A DNA stretch of 64,000 nt from Emydura subglobosa. Taxonomy: Eukaryota > Chordata > Testudines > Chelidae. The position numbers and the translations under genes are program-made. Shown piece by piece: positions 12,413 through 22,667 of the stretch. The notes below the pieces were generated by a model. It made no database searches. It was not told the DNA's origin and saw nothing but the letters and a program-made list of their open reading frames with translations. Location: positions 55,446,838-55,510,837 of the forward strand of contig ML679958.1 of assembly GCA_007922225.1 (NCBI GenBank), written 5' to 3'. Every line of letters starts with the position of its first letter. Within the stretch, counting starts at the first letter, position 1.

Positions 12413-14214
12413 GGAGCATGTGCAAAAAGAAAAAAAAATCATGAACTGAGGGGCTGCATTATTAAATATATTCCTGATCTCCTGTAGGGTGAAATTCTCT
12501 CACTACTTAAGCCCAAAATAGGCTCCATGCTGGCTGGTACAGGAGGCCATGCTGAGGATAGGCCATGGATATGTAACAGGAAAGGCCAGGGAACTACATT
12601 TATCCTGATCCAATGTGCAGTCAGTATCCAGCTAGTCAAGTGTAGGTTTCTGTCCCCATTTAGTAGCTGGTCTACAGAAGGGAATATTTCAAAGGTCCTA
12701 GGTTCAAATCCAGATGACAGCCAAAGCTGAGATTGGTTTCACTAGTTCTTAGTTTTCTCTATCGTGCCAGCCACTGTAGTAGCTAGCTAACATAGTGGCC
12801 ATGGAGGGGTTTGACCTTGCATTGTAGGAATGGATTTCACCTCCCAGTCTTATCATACCCCACCTACGTTGAATCCAATTATTTGGAACAGCGTCTTCCA
12901 TAATCTTTTTTATTTGCTTTCAGAAAGCATGGTCATATCATTTCAAAAATACATTTTTCTTAATGGAATGTAGTTTAATTCATTTCAATCATTAAAGATC
13001 AAACACAGAAGAGAATTGAGAGATCAGTTCCACAATAGGCAGTTGATACGAGATTTTAAACTGCTCTATTCTGTTTCCTAAGCACAGAACTGAAAACATT
13101 GCTTTGCCACCATTCACTGAAAATAGAACTAAAATAAAATTAAGTAAATTGGTAAACAATAGGGTAGCAACAGCAGACCTTAACATTAAAATGCAAAAAT
13201 TAACAATTGGATACATATTGAAAGGAATGAGGTAATTGTTTACAGTTGAATAGTTTGGTAATTTGGTAGTATAAAATGTTGGCACATCGACAAGAAAAGT
13301 GAGTTAGCAGTTTCAGTTTAAACCTATAGCTAGTATGTTGAAAGGCAGATAAGTATAGATTGGGACCAAGTGAAGGTCACTTCAACACTGCAGGAAGGGG
13401 TCAATAAGGCATGCTCAGTCTGAAACTAGATGATATACACCACATCTAAACATTCTGAAATCCTGGGAAGTTTTTATTTGAACCAGGATTGACGATTCTC
13501 AGAGTTGTGAAGGAGTGTTTGTACCTAAGATTTTATATTGCCCCATTCTAAAGATATGAAGTTCAGATCCAAATTTTGGATTCATGATTGTGATTCAAGA
13601 CTCATGTCTACTGAGAAAGATTAGAATGAGTTAGTTAGAGGTGAATATATCATTAAGCTACAAAATTGCAGGCTTCTTATAGGCTACAATCTAAGAAGCT
13701 ATAGGTGCACAATATAGTCACATAGCTGAGTACCTTCAGTCACCCAAAAACTTCCAAAAAAGCCTCCTGACACATGCCATGGAGTATCTTATTGCTGCCA
13801 GAATATGGCTCATTCATTTTCCATTTCAGAATTTGTATTTAAAATTTTTAAGATTTAATTTATTAATTACGAAAAGTAGTTCCTAGTAACCTGATATAAA
13901 AAATGAACGAAACATTATAAATCACTTTGATCTATTATTTCCATGTATTTTTCTAACTCTTTTTTTTCAAGGTTCCTTGTCCTATTAGGATCCCTTCACC
14001 TCCTCCCCATTATCTCCAGAAGCCAAACTGCCCTATTAACAGTTTGTGGCCTAAAAGCCAAATTTAACTCACTGTCTTTAATAAAAACTTTTACTGAACA
14101 GCACTGGGATTCTGCTTTTCACTAGAAATTGAGCTGACTATGTCTGAAAGGCAACAAACAGCTGCTGAAAGGGCCCTTTGGCCTCTTGTGAGAAAATCCG
14201 TTTTAAGTGTAACT
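12413..14214. other. No gene; unassigned
   Basis: Mostly AT-rich single-copy-looking sequence. A GGTTCAAATCC (12701-12711), identical to a Pol III B-box core, may mark a decayed tRNA-derived SINE; no full A-box, cloverleaf or tail could be confirmed. Confidence 0.35.
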
Positions 14215-15775
14215 TTCCCCTTTCACCTGGTAGCTGAACTTTGTGACTTTGCCCTGATCCACAACTACTTCAGATTTGGAGACAATCTATACCTTCAAAT
14301 CAGTGGCACAGCTATGGGCACCCACATGGCCCCACAGTATGCCAACATTTTTATGGCTGACCTAGAACATCACTTCCTCGAAACTCATCCCCAAGCACCT
14401 CTTCTTTACCTACGCTACAATGATGACATTTCCATCACCTGGACCCACAGGAAAGAGTCCCTTGAAGAATTCCACTGGGATTTCAATAATTTCCACCCCA
14501 CCATCAACCTCAGCCTGGACCAGTCCACACAAGAAATCCACTTCCTGGACACTACAATACAAATAAGGGATGGTCACATGAATACCACCTTATACCAAAA
14601 ACCAACTGACCGCAATATATATCTTCATGCCTCCAGCTTCCACTCTGGACACATTACACGATCCATTGTCTAGAGCCAAGCCCTAAGACACAACCGGATT
14701 TGCTCCGATCCCTCAGACAGAGACAAACACCCACAGGATCTCCATAAAACATTCTTAAAACTACAGTACCCACCTGGGGAGGTGAAGAAACAAATTGACA
14801 GAGCCAGACGGATACCCAGAAGTCACCTACTAGAGGACAGACCCAACAAAGAAAACAACAGAACACCACTGGCCATCACCTACAGCCCCCAGCTAAAATC
14901 TCTCCAACACATCATTAAGGATCTACAAGCTATCCTAGAAGATGATCCCTCTCTCACTCAAGCCGTGGGAAGAAGGCCTATCCTTGCTTACAGACAGTCC
15001 CCCAACCTGAAGCAAATACTCACCAGCAACCGTACACCATACAAGAAGAACACTAACCCAGGAACCTGGTATCCCTGCAACAAACCCCATTGCCAACTCT
15101 GCCCACACATCAACTCTAGTGACACCATCACAGGTCCTAACCACATCAGTCATCAGGACACCATCAGGTGCTCATTCACCTGCACATCTACTAATGCAAT
15201 ATATGCCATCATGTGCCAGCAGTGCCCCTCTGCCTCTCTGCCCTGTACATTGGCCAAACCGGACTGTCACTACGCAAATGAATAAATGGACACAAATCAG
15301 ACATAAATAATGGTAACATCCATAAGCCAGTATGAGAGCACTTCAATCTCCCAGGACACTTTGTAGCTGACTTGAAAGTTGCAGTACTTCAACAAAAAAA
15401 CTTCAAAAACAGACTTCAACAAGAAACTGCAGAGCTGGAACTCATATGCAAATTTGATACAATCAGGCTGGGTCTGAACAGGGACTTGGAATGGTTATCT
15501 CATTACAAGAAGTAATTGTCACTGTTCACACATTCTCACCCTCTAATCATTGGTTGTGAATGGGCCTCATCTACTCTAACTGAATTGACTTTGTTAGCAC
15601 TTGCCCCCCTTCCGTTGTTGTTTCTTACCCTTGGATGTATATATATACCTCCTATCTGTGACTTCTACTTAATGCATCTGACGAAGTGGGTTGCAGCCCA
15701 TGAAAGCTTATGCCTGCAGAAATGTGTTAGTGTTTAAGGTGCTATAGGACTCTTGTTGTTTTTCCCCTTTAGCTC
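14215..15775 (+). pseudogene. Penelope-like retroelement, 5'-truncated, RT plus GIY-YIG remnant
   Basis: The plus strand encodes a Penelope-type reverse transcriptase with GTAMGTHMAPQYANIFMADL (14307-14366) and the catalytic block YLRYNDD in place of the usual YIDD (14408-14428). An FLDTT motif, a conserved linker (CNKPHCQLCPH) and a GIY-YIG endonuclease start LYIGQTGLSLRK follow. Breaks are a stop at 14671-14673, a frameshift near 15230-15245 just before the GIY-YIG block, and further stops within it. RT N-terminal motifs are missing, so the copy is truncated at the 5' end. After the last recognisable coding (about 15510) comes a non-coding tail with the hammerhead-like motif at 15678. Confidence 0.85.
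15674..15716 (+). other. Hammerhead-ribozyme-like motif in Penelope tail
   Basis: CTGACGA (15678-15684), one extra A, a hairpin GTGGGT/GCCCAT (15686-15701) and GAAA (15702-15705), then GC-TTAT-GC (15706-15713). This is the order core-stem II-GAAA-short stem III of a type I hammerhead, which Penelope-like elements are known to carry. Against activity: one inserted A before stem II and C instead of U at the expected cleavage-site position (15714). Likely decayed. Confidence 0.35.
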
Positions 15776-16189
15776 TTCCTTCTCTCCCTCAGCTGTCTCC
15801 CTTCATTCCCATACTCACAGAGTATCTTATTATTTAATATTGATTTTGTGGTAGAACCTACTGGCCAAGCCTTATTATTTTTGCCCTTCTGCATCTGTGT
15901 TACTCTCTCTTATGCACACCCTTGATATATGTAGGGAATGGTTATATGTGAATCAGTGAAGAGGTAATAACTAACATATGCCCTAGTGGGGATTGGGATA
16001 CAGCTGTGGCATCGCCCAAAAGCCCCAACCAGCCAATGAGAATGTGATTTTGAACATCGGTATCCACAACCAGATTACAATGGCTCCTTATTACCCTGAA
16101 CTACTTAGTCCTTCCACATAGATAGTCTTCCCAATTATTTATTAAGAGCCCACTCCCACAACCTTTACTTACACTAGTCTCTAAGAATA
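15776..16189. other. No gene; unassigned
   Basis: No coding or repeat feature recognised. Confidence 0.35.
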
Positions 16190-17271
16190 TGTCTGCACTG
16201 CAATTAGACACCCACAGCTGGCCCATGCCAGCTGACTTGGGCTCATGGGCTTGGGTTATTTAATTGCAGTGTAGCCTGTTAGGGTATAGTATATGGAGTA
16301 CGTTCATATAAATATTTAGGCCTGTGTATCTGCCTGAGATGAGATTCTGGGCCTCTGGGCCTGCCTGAAAGTCAAAGTGTCTGACTTACACACGTTAGCA
16401 AAGAACAAAGACAGAGTGTGTTCCTCTTGCCTGTCTGCAATTAGATGGGGTTTTTTTATTATTGTGAAAAGATAAGAGATGCAGTTAAAATGTTTCAAGG
16501 CATAGTGAAAGTGTGATATATGAATACACAGATGAGGGAAAACTCTGACTCCTTTTCAAGACAGATGCCAGAGCAAGGCCAAGCAAGGGGCTGGGAAAGA
16601 AAGGGAAGTGAAGGGAGGTATTAAAAAGAAACATAAGCATAGGGGCATAAACTGACCATGGCCAAGATGTAACCCCACTCCCTGCCCCTCCCATGGAGTA
16701 CAAAAAGGGTTGTACCAAAACCCCTAGACCCAGACCCCCAAAAACAGAATATGACCATATATTGGAAGCAGTGGTACTGGGTGGGGGGTGGCCTACAAAT
16801 ATAGTTAAGGCTTCGTCTGTGTACGAAAACATGGTCAGAGAAAGAGGGAGTTCTATGAGCGTATAGAACTATGGTTGGAGGGATGGGAACTCTATCGGCA
16901 TATAGAGAAATAAGCCTGACTGTTATGAAGGGCTTGGAGATACGGCTATGGTTTTAAGCTTGTCAGTGTAACCCTCAATAAATCCTTCACAGAGTGCCTG
17001 CAGATTGGACTCTGGACTGTTGCTTTCCAGAGAACTGTGTCTAGGAACTGAGAGGGGACAGGGCGGGGGAGCCTTAACATAGCCATTAGGACTCAAGCTG
17101 GAGCATGAGCTCTGGGACCCTCCCTCCTCGCAGGGTCCCAGAGCCTGGACTCCAGCCTGATCCTAAACATCAACCCTTCAATTAAACTGCCCTTTAGCCT
17201 GAGCCCAGCGAACCCAAGTCAGCTAGCACAGGCCAGCTGTGTGTTTTTATTGTTGTGTAGACATACCCTAA
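16190..17271. mobile_element. Foldback hAT-type MITE, split by an LTR
   Basis: Left arm 16190-16276 and right arm 17085-17271 are inverted copies: TATGTCTGCACTGCAATTA, CAGCTGGCCCATGCCAGCTG and GACTTGGGCTC on the left recur inverted on the right (GAACCCAAGTC, CAGCTAGCACAGGCCAGCTG, GTGTAGACATACC). The internal hairpin GGGACCCTCC...GGGTCCCAGAG lies at 17117-17147. Non-coding. It was interrupted by the LTR at 16277-17079. Confidence 0.8.
16277..17079 (+). mobile_element. Solo LTR nested in the MITE, 5-bp target duplication
   Basis: The element begins TGTTAGGGTATAG and ends GAGCCTTAACA. TAGCC flanks it on both sides (16272-16276 and 17080-17084). Removing it and one TAGCC restores a continuous MITE (GTGTAGCCATTAGG). 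AATAAA at 16977-16982 gives plus orientation. No internal coding region remains. A 5-bp duplication fits several retrovirus or Gypsy lineages. Confidence 0.85.
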
Positions 17272-17575
17272 GGCTTCTATCCTGCCCTCATGGACACAAG
17301 GGTCTTCCTGCATCATTACAGTTACAGGATTGCAGCCTAAATTTGTGTTTATTATTTGACAGCTAATGCAAACTTTAACAGAAGGATCATCTGATAACTC
17401 AGGAAATAAGTATTTCATAAGAAACAGACCAGACACATGTATACATTTAGCTTTTAAATGTACATCTAGATCTACATTTTTTATTTACATTAATGGTTTC
17501 AATATAAAACATACATCTTTGCTTCCATCCTCCCTCCCCTTATTTAGCAGTGGTAACTATGACCTTTGCTATGAT

Positions 17576-17589
17576 TTTATTTTTTTATT
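17576..17589 (-). terminator. Candidate poly(A) signals of the PCDH8-like gene
   Basis: On the minus strand there are two closely spaced AATAAA hexamers (plus-strand TTTATT at 17576-17581 and 17584-17589), about 200 nt after the stop at 17786. This would give a short 3' UTR ending near 17550. The region is AT-rich, so chance hexamers are expected; more distal sites cannot be excluded. Confidence 0.3.
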
Positions 17590-17785
17590 TTGACTCTTTG
17601 GTAAATATAAAGGACAAATTTAGAAGGATGATTTGTCTAGTCATTGATTGTTTTTGCCATAATTTCAAGTATTTGATTTTTGAGTGGGATTTCATTTACA
17701 CATCTCAGCTGGTAACATTTACATATAAACACAAATCCATTTAGGACATTCCTCTGACATTTCTCGATGTCTTTTCATTGCTATG

Positions 17786-18165
17786 TCAGAATGATGTCGC
17801 TACTTCAGAGGCATTTGGGAGTAAAGCGTTCTGTGGAAGGTGATTTAATCCTTTATACTGTCTTGATAGAGTGGTTGCTGGCATTGTTGACCCACCAGTT
17901 AGAACTCTTTCATATACACTTTGTAGTCTTTCAGTTTTAGGAATATTAACTTCATAACACTCTTTCGGCTTTGGCTGTTGTGGATGAAAATTTGGCTTCC
18001 CGAACTGAGGGATGGGCTGATAAATGGGTGTTGTAGAATATGCAATCATATAACCATTTTCATAATGCAATGGGAGGGTTTGGCTTGTTTGGGACTGGTG
18101 GACATAAAAGCTACAGTATCTTTCTGTGTCCTTGTAAATCCTTCCATCTGTACAGGCTGCAGTAC
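17786..18165 (-). CDS. PCDH8L: PCDH8-like exon 4 of 4 (C-terminus and stop)
   Basis: This terminal coding exon encodes residues 880-1005 and the stop. The acceptor is TTCTCTTCCAG before GTACTG. The start, ACTDGRIYKDTERYC, lines up with the ACTAECK...C region of PCDH8. Near the end, IPKTERLQSVYERVL (954-968) matches the PCDH8 tail segment PKTVGLQSVYEKVL. The phase fits exon 3, giving 3018 coding nucleotides in total (2436+68+134+380). Exon borders are inferred from splice signals and frame, not from transcripts. Confidence 0.92.
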
Positions 18166-19071
18166 CTGGAAGAGAAGTAATGTTTTAAAAATCACTCTTT
18201 TTTTTTTCTGGAATACAGTGATCAAATATGTTCTATCAGAAGAGAAATACCAAATTCCCATAACAGTGGGTTGAACAAAGTATTTTCACCAGCATTATGC
18301 AATTAGATGTGTTTATTTCTATACAAAAGAAAAGTTTTATATATTGAGAAAAGTATATCCATATCTCTGTGCATGGTCAAGGGGCAGATTCCAATGGATT
18401 TCAATAGCAACAACATCATGTCCTAAAATTAGGCTAGTATCCTACAAAGAAACACTTACACATATGAGTAACTGAACACATATGAATAACCCAATTTGAG
18501 CTTAAGTGTTTCCAAGATCAGGGCTTTACTAAAGGCAAAGCTGGTGTGATACACAAGGAATTTGACAATGAGCAATTTAACTGTAAATATATTTTCTTTT
18601 TAAAATGCCCAAAAGTGTGCTGAGCACTTTACAGCAAAAACAGAAAGACAGAACACAGAAATTTTAAAATTGATGAATGATTTTGAGTCTCAGTTTTGGG
18701 ATGCTCAATTTGAAACACACCTTAAAAAGACAGGTCAACACTTTATGAAAATCAGGCCCCTTTAAGGTGTGTCAAGTTGGGAACCTAAAAATTGAGGACC
18801 CAAAAATCATTAGTCAATTTAGGTTACAAATTTAGACTAGATGACCTGATTCTCTGCTGAGTCATTCCAGTTTCATGTCTGTGTAACACCATCAGTTCAC
18901 CTGTTGAGTAATGCATTGATGATTCAGGCCCACGATCTCTGCCTCAAAAAGCTTACAGTCTAACATTACTGTCTTTGTTAATGCTAGATACTTTTGAAGG
19001 GACAACATTATAGTTTAACTATCATTTTATATGTGTTGCACTAAAGAGTCTGAAGTTAAATTTATACTTAC
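18166..19071 (-). other. PCDH8-like intron 3
   Basis: This 906-bp stretch lies between exons 3 and 4. It is AT-rich and apparently unique, and shows no ORF or recognisable repeat. Introns 1 (19381-19949) and 2 (19206-19312) are shorter; intron 1 contains a MIR-like SINE at 19595-19765. Confidence 0.75.
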
Positions 19072-19205
19072 CAACTTGCTTTTCAGCTATCTGTGAAGGT
19101 GGCTTCTTTAACCCCTCCCCATTGATATCAGAATCACTATCATTAAACTCGCTATCTCCTTTCCCGCTGTCTTTCACACTCAACTGATCAGGAGTTGAAC
19201 GGGAG
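19072..19205 (-). CDS. PCDH8L: PCDH8-like exon 3 of 4 (conserved acidic tail motif)
   Basis: This 134-nt exon encodes residues 835-879 plus one base. The acceptor is TTTTGCTTTCAG and the donor is TTG before GTAAGT. It contains the acidic-serine motif KDSGKGDSEFNDSDSDI (846-862), which is the best conserved piece of the PCDH8/PAPC cytoplasmic tail and is what identifies the exon. The motif is rich in potential casein-kinase-type serine sites; in the family the tail is a docking region for signalling partners. The exon enters in phase 2 and leaves in phase 1. Confidence 0.92.
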
Positions 19206-19312
19206 CTGAAAGCAAAAGGAAACCATTAGCATATTGTCTTTTTCATACTCTGCATGAATATGAAATTCATAAATAGCCGAAAATATGAAATGTCAGAAAA
19301 ACTCTAATTTAC

Positions 19313-19380
19313 CTTAAACTCAAAGCAGATGTATGCTCCTGCCAAAGAGATGGGGGAGGAAAAGGAACAAGAACTTGATC
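19313..19380 (-). CDS. PCDH8L: PCDH8-like exon 2 of 4 (cytoplasmic tail)
   Basis: This is a 68-nt exon encoding residues 813-834 and two bases of 835. The acceptor is a pyrimidine-rich tract ending TTTGCCAG and the donor is AAG before GTAAAT. It enters in phase 0 and leaves in phase 2, exactly matching exons 1 and 3. The peptide is proline-rich (DQVLVPFPPPSLWQEH...) and I recognise no domain. It could be skipped or alternatively used, since PCDH8 is known to vary in its tail, but skipping it alone would break the frame (68 is not a multiple of 3). Confidence 0.8.
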
Positions 19381-19594
19381 CTGGCAAAGGGGAGAAATAG
19401 ATATGTTAATACTTTTGCACCTCTCAGTATAAAAATGGCCCAACAATAATTCAAGCAGAATGTTTACTTAAGTGAATAGATAACATGATTCTTCCATATC
19501 AAATAAATAGAAATAATAATTACAACAAACAAATAAACAATAGCCAATAAATATAAACAAAAACACATACACAGCTATATAATAATATTCAACT

Positions 19595-19765
19595 GTGATA
19601 GACCACTTTCATCTGTAGATCTCAAAGCACTTTACAAAGGGGGGTAAATACACTAATCCCTTTTCTACAGATAGAGAAATTGAGACAGAGAGAGGTGAAA
19701 TTCAGGCAGTACCTCAATGGCAGACCCAGAAACCAAATCAAGATCTCCAGGCTCCTAGTCCATTG
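19595..19765 (-). repeat. MIR-like SINE in intron 1
   Basis: Minus-strand MIR-type signature: AAAGCACTTTACAAAGG, CTACAGATAGAGAAATTGAG and GCAGACCCAGAAACC. Confidence 0.6.
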
Positions 19766-19949
19766 ACCACAATGCCTTCAAGCAAACAGATCTAGTTCTC
19801 CCACAATAAAAATGTCCACATATCATGAATCAAGCTGAACTGACTAGGTGACCTCATGGGATGTTATGTCAGGCCCTTGCTAAAGACTCTTGGGGGTTAA
19901 AAGGGTGAGTTCAAGGCAGAGCCGCCCAAAATGAATCAAGTGGGCTTAC

Positions 19950-22385
19950 CTGGGAGTCTCTGCTCCTGGCTTTCCTCTCTTGGTCAGAATGACACAAGGA
20001 CTCTCTGCTGCTGTCCTCGGCCTGGGAAGTGTCACTGGGGTTCTCAGAGCCGGTGGTAACAGAGAGCTGGCAGGAATCTGCCTGGCCCGGAGAGGAGCGT
20101 CCTCCTTGGGAGTCTGAGCCCTCCAGCAGCCTGGCTTCCTTGCCTCTCCCCGGCTCTTCGGGCCTACGTTGGAAGTGCCTCTTGCTCCGTCTGCAGCTGG
20201 AGGCCACCGCGATGATGGCGATCAACAGCAAGCCGCAGCCTCCAGCCAACACGGCGATGAGGACCACGGAGAGGTCCAGGTGGGGCGGCAGCTGCTGCTC
20301 CTCCGCCGCGGGCTGTATGACCACGATCTCCACGCTAGAGGGGAGTGTGTCCGTGGGAATGAGCCGAAGGCTGGCGGTGCAGGACAGCGACGGCCTCCCG
20401 TTGTCCCGGACAGCGACGACGAGGGGGAAGAAGGCAGGGACCGCGGCCCCTGGCTCCAGCCTCCTCCGCAGGGCCAGCTCCCCGCTCTCTCTGCTCAGCG
20501 CGAAGAGCGGGTGGGCGCCGCCCGGCAGCGAGTAGGAGAGCTCGGAGTTCGGCCCGCGGTCCGCGTCGCTGGCTGCCAGGCGGGCGACCAGGTACCCGGC
20601 GGGGGCGTTGACGGGCAGCAGCAGCTCGGCGGAGCCGTTGGCCAGCGGCGGGGCGGTGATCACCGGGGCGTTGTCGTTCTGGTCCACCAGCCGCAGGCTG
20701 AGGCGGGCCCGCCGGCAGAGCGGCGGGGCGCCCCCGTCGCAGGCTTCAATCCCCAGCTCCAGCAGCTCCAGCTCCTCGCGGTCCAGCGGCTTCCGGGCGT
20801 GGACGGCGCCGGTGGCGGGATCCACCGAGACGTAGGTGGAGACGGGGGCGCCCAGCAGCGGCGCCTCGTCCAGCAGGCGGTAGAGCACCTTGCCGTTGGG
20901 GCCCAGGTCGGGGTCCCGGGCCAGCAGCGTGGCCAGGTAGGCGCCGGGCGGGTTGTTCTCCAGCAGCGCCACCTCGTAGGCGGGCCGCGCGAAGAGCGGC
21001 GCGTTGTCGTTCTCGTCGCTCAGCCGCACCGTCAGCTGCCGGACGGTCTGCAGCGGCGGCGCGCCCAGGTCCTCGGCCAGCAGGGTGAGGTTGTACTCGG
21101 GCACGCGCTCGCGGTCCAGCGGCGCGGCGGTCACCACCACGTAGCTGTCGGCGTAGGCGCGCTGCAGCGCGAAGTGCTCGTGCCCGCGCAGGGCGCAGCG
21201 CACCTGCCCGTTGGGCCCCGAGTCCCTGTCCGAGGTGCTGACCAGCGCCACGAAGCTGTCGCGCGCCGCCGCCTCGCTGACGTAGGCCACCCCGGCGCCG
21301 GCGGGCGCGCCGCTCAGCGGGCTGATGCTGATGCCCGGCGCGTTGTCGTTCACGTCCGCCAGGCGCACGATGACTTTGCACGTGGCCGCCAAGGGGCTGG
21401 CGCCCCGGTCCTGCGCCTGCACGTCCAGCTCGTAGGTCCGCGCCCGCTCGTAGTCCACCGGCCCCTCCAGCGTCAGGCGGCCCGAGAGCGGGTCCAGGCG
21501 GAAGAGCCGCCGCGCCTCGGCCGGCACCTGGCTGCCGAAGCCGTAGACGATCTCCCCGTTGGGCCCCTCGTCCGGGTCGGCCGCGTCCAGGTCCAGCAGC
21601 AGCGAGCCCCGCGGCGCGTCCTCGCCCAGCTCCACCGTCAGCGAGCCCTGCGGGAAGGCCGGGCTGTTATCGTTGGCGTCCAGCACCCGGACGCTCACCG
21701 TGGCCGTGCCCGCGCGGGCCGGGCTGCCGCCGTCCTTGGCCACCAGCTCCAGGCTGTAGGCGGCCTGGCTCTCGCGGTCCAGCTCCCGCAGCAGCACCAG
21801 GTCGGCGCATTTCACGCCGTCCGCCCGCGTCTGCGCCTCGATGCCGAAGTGGCCGTTGGGCGAGATCTGGAAGCTCTGGATGGAGTTGGAGCCCGCGTCC
21901 GGGTCCGCGGCGATCTCCAGCGGCAGGCGGGTGCCGGGCGCGGCGCTCTCGGACACCTCGAGCGGGATGAGCGGCCGGGGGAAGCGCGGCGCGTGGTCGT
22001 TGATGTCCCGCACCTCCAGCTCCACGTGCACCAGCCGGTACTGCTCCTGCCAGAAGCTCACCACGTCGAAAGCCAGGATGCACTGCGGGGACGGGCCGCA
22101 CAGCCGCTCGCGGTCCAGCCCTTCCTCGCCGATGCTCAGCTGCCCGTCCGCCTCCCGCAGCCGCACCAGCGAGCTGTTGCTCAACTGCTTCATCAGGCGG
22201 AAACTGCCGGGGGGTCTGTCCGCAGAGCGGGACTGAAGATCGTCCCACAGCACCCCAATGACTGTCCCTGGGGCGTCTTCCTCGTAGGTGTAGTACCTGA
22301 GTGTCTCACCCAGGCACTCTGCGACCAGAAGACACAGCAGCACAGAGCTTAGTCCCGCTCTGGACAAACTGAGACCAGGAGACAT
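19950..22385 (-). CDS. PCDH8L: Protocadherin-8-like (PCDH8/PAPC family), exon 1 of 4
   Basis: This exon encodes residues 1-812 of a 1005-residue single-pass adhesion protein of the delta-2/PCDH8 group, which acts at the cell surface in calcium-dependent adhesion and cell sorting. Visible features are a signal peptide (about 1-26), six cadherin repeats whose linkers carry DINDHAP (127-133), DANDNSP (236-242), DVNDNAP (344-350), DENDNAP (457-463) and DQNDNAP (568-574), DRE/LDRE motifs, and a transmembrane helix (about 705-731) followed by basic CRRSKR. N-glycosylation sites are at N70, N432 and N583. EC1-EC3 resemble mammalian PCDH8 strongly ([24 protein letters not shown]); EC6 and the tail diverge and the NMFDV-type tail segment of PCDH8 is absent, so I favour the PCDH8-like paralog over the PCDH8 ortholog. 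The ATG at 22385 is the first in frame and precedes the signal peptide. The exon ends at CAG before GTAAGC in phase 0; without splicing the frame would stop 13 codons later. The exon is extremely GC- and CpG-rich compared with its flanks. Confidence 0.95.
20280..22260. other. CpG-dense island over PCDH8-like exon 1
   Basis: CG dinucleotides are extremely frequent throughout the cadherin-repeat coding region, whereas both flanks are AT-rich with few CGs. PCDH8 exon 1 is typically a CpG island in vertebrates. The bias also creates long open frames on the other strand, which are not genes. Confidence 0.75.
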
Positions 22386-22640
22386 AGCCTCTGAGATCCT
22401 ACCTCGGCCCTCAAAAAAGCCACAAGCTCTTTAGTGTTGTAGGAGTTTTAAAGATGCTAGATTAGAAACGGACCAAAAGCCCCCGCTCTTGAATGCACAA
22501 GCTGATCACTGTCCCCCCTTTAAATACATCCTAGCAATCAAACCTCTCCGCTGTGTAACTGGTGCCCGAAATCTTTAAGTAGCTCTCTGTGTGCCCCAGG
22601 CTACAGTTTATCTTTTTGCTCTCTCTGCGCCCTTCCCCAG
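22386..22640 (-). other. Presumed 5' UTR of the PCDH8-like gene
   Basis: This lies between the candidate TATA box and the ATG. It is unique-looking, moderately AT-rich, and shows no repeat. The 5' end is inferred only from the promoter-like motif. Confidence 0.35.
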
Positions 22641-22643
22641 AGG

Positions 22644-22667
22644 TTATATAGATAAGGATATGCAAAT
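22644..22667 (-). promoter_or_regulatory. Octamer plus TATA-like core promoter candidate
   Basis: Reading the minus strand there is an ATTTGCAT octamer (22660-22667), 8 bp, then TATATAAC (22644-22651). They lie about 260 bp upstream of the PCDH8-like ATG with no upstream in-frame coding exon visible. A CCAAT on the plus strand (at about 22683) lies just beyond. Octamer-TATA spacing of this kind occurs in POU-factor-driven promoters. The start of transcription would be near 22615-22620. Confidence 0.35.

Noticed and set aside
14140..14214. Start of the Penelope ORF as a true initiation site
   Set aside because: The first 25 or so residues do not match the RT; homology begins in mid-domain, so the copy is truncated.
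19911..19949. Last 13 codons of the long protocadherin ORF as the true C-terminus
   Set aside because: A consensus donor precedes them and downstream exons with conserved family motifs continue the frame.
20746..21381. Minus-strand 211-codon and other alternative-frame ORFs in exon 1
   Set aside because: Arg/Ala/Gly-rich shadows of the cadherin frame.
20169..22352. 727-codon plus-strand ORF as a gene
   Set aside because: It is exactly antisense to the protocadherin exon, low-complexity, without domains or promoter, and explained by CpG-rich codon bias.
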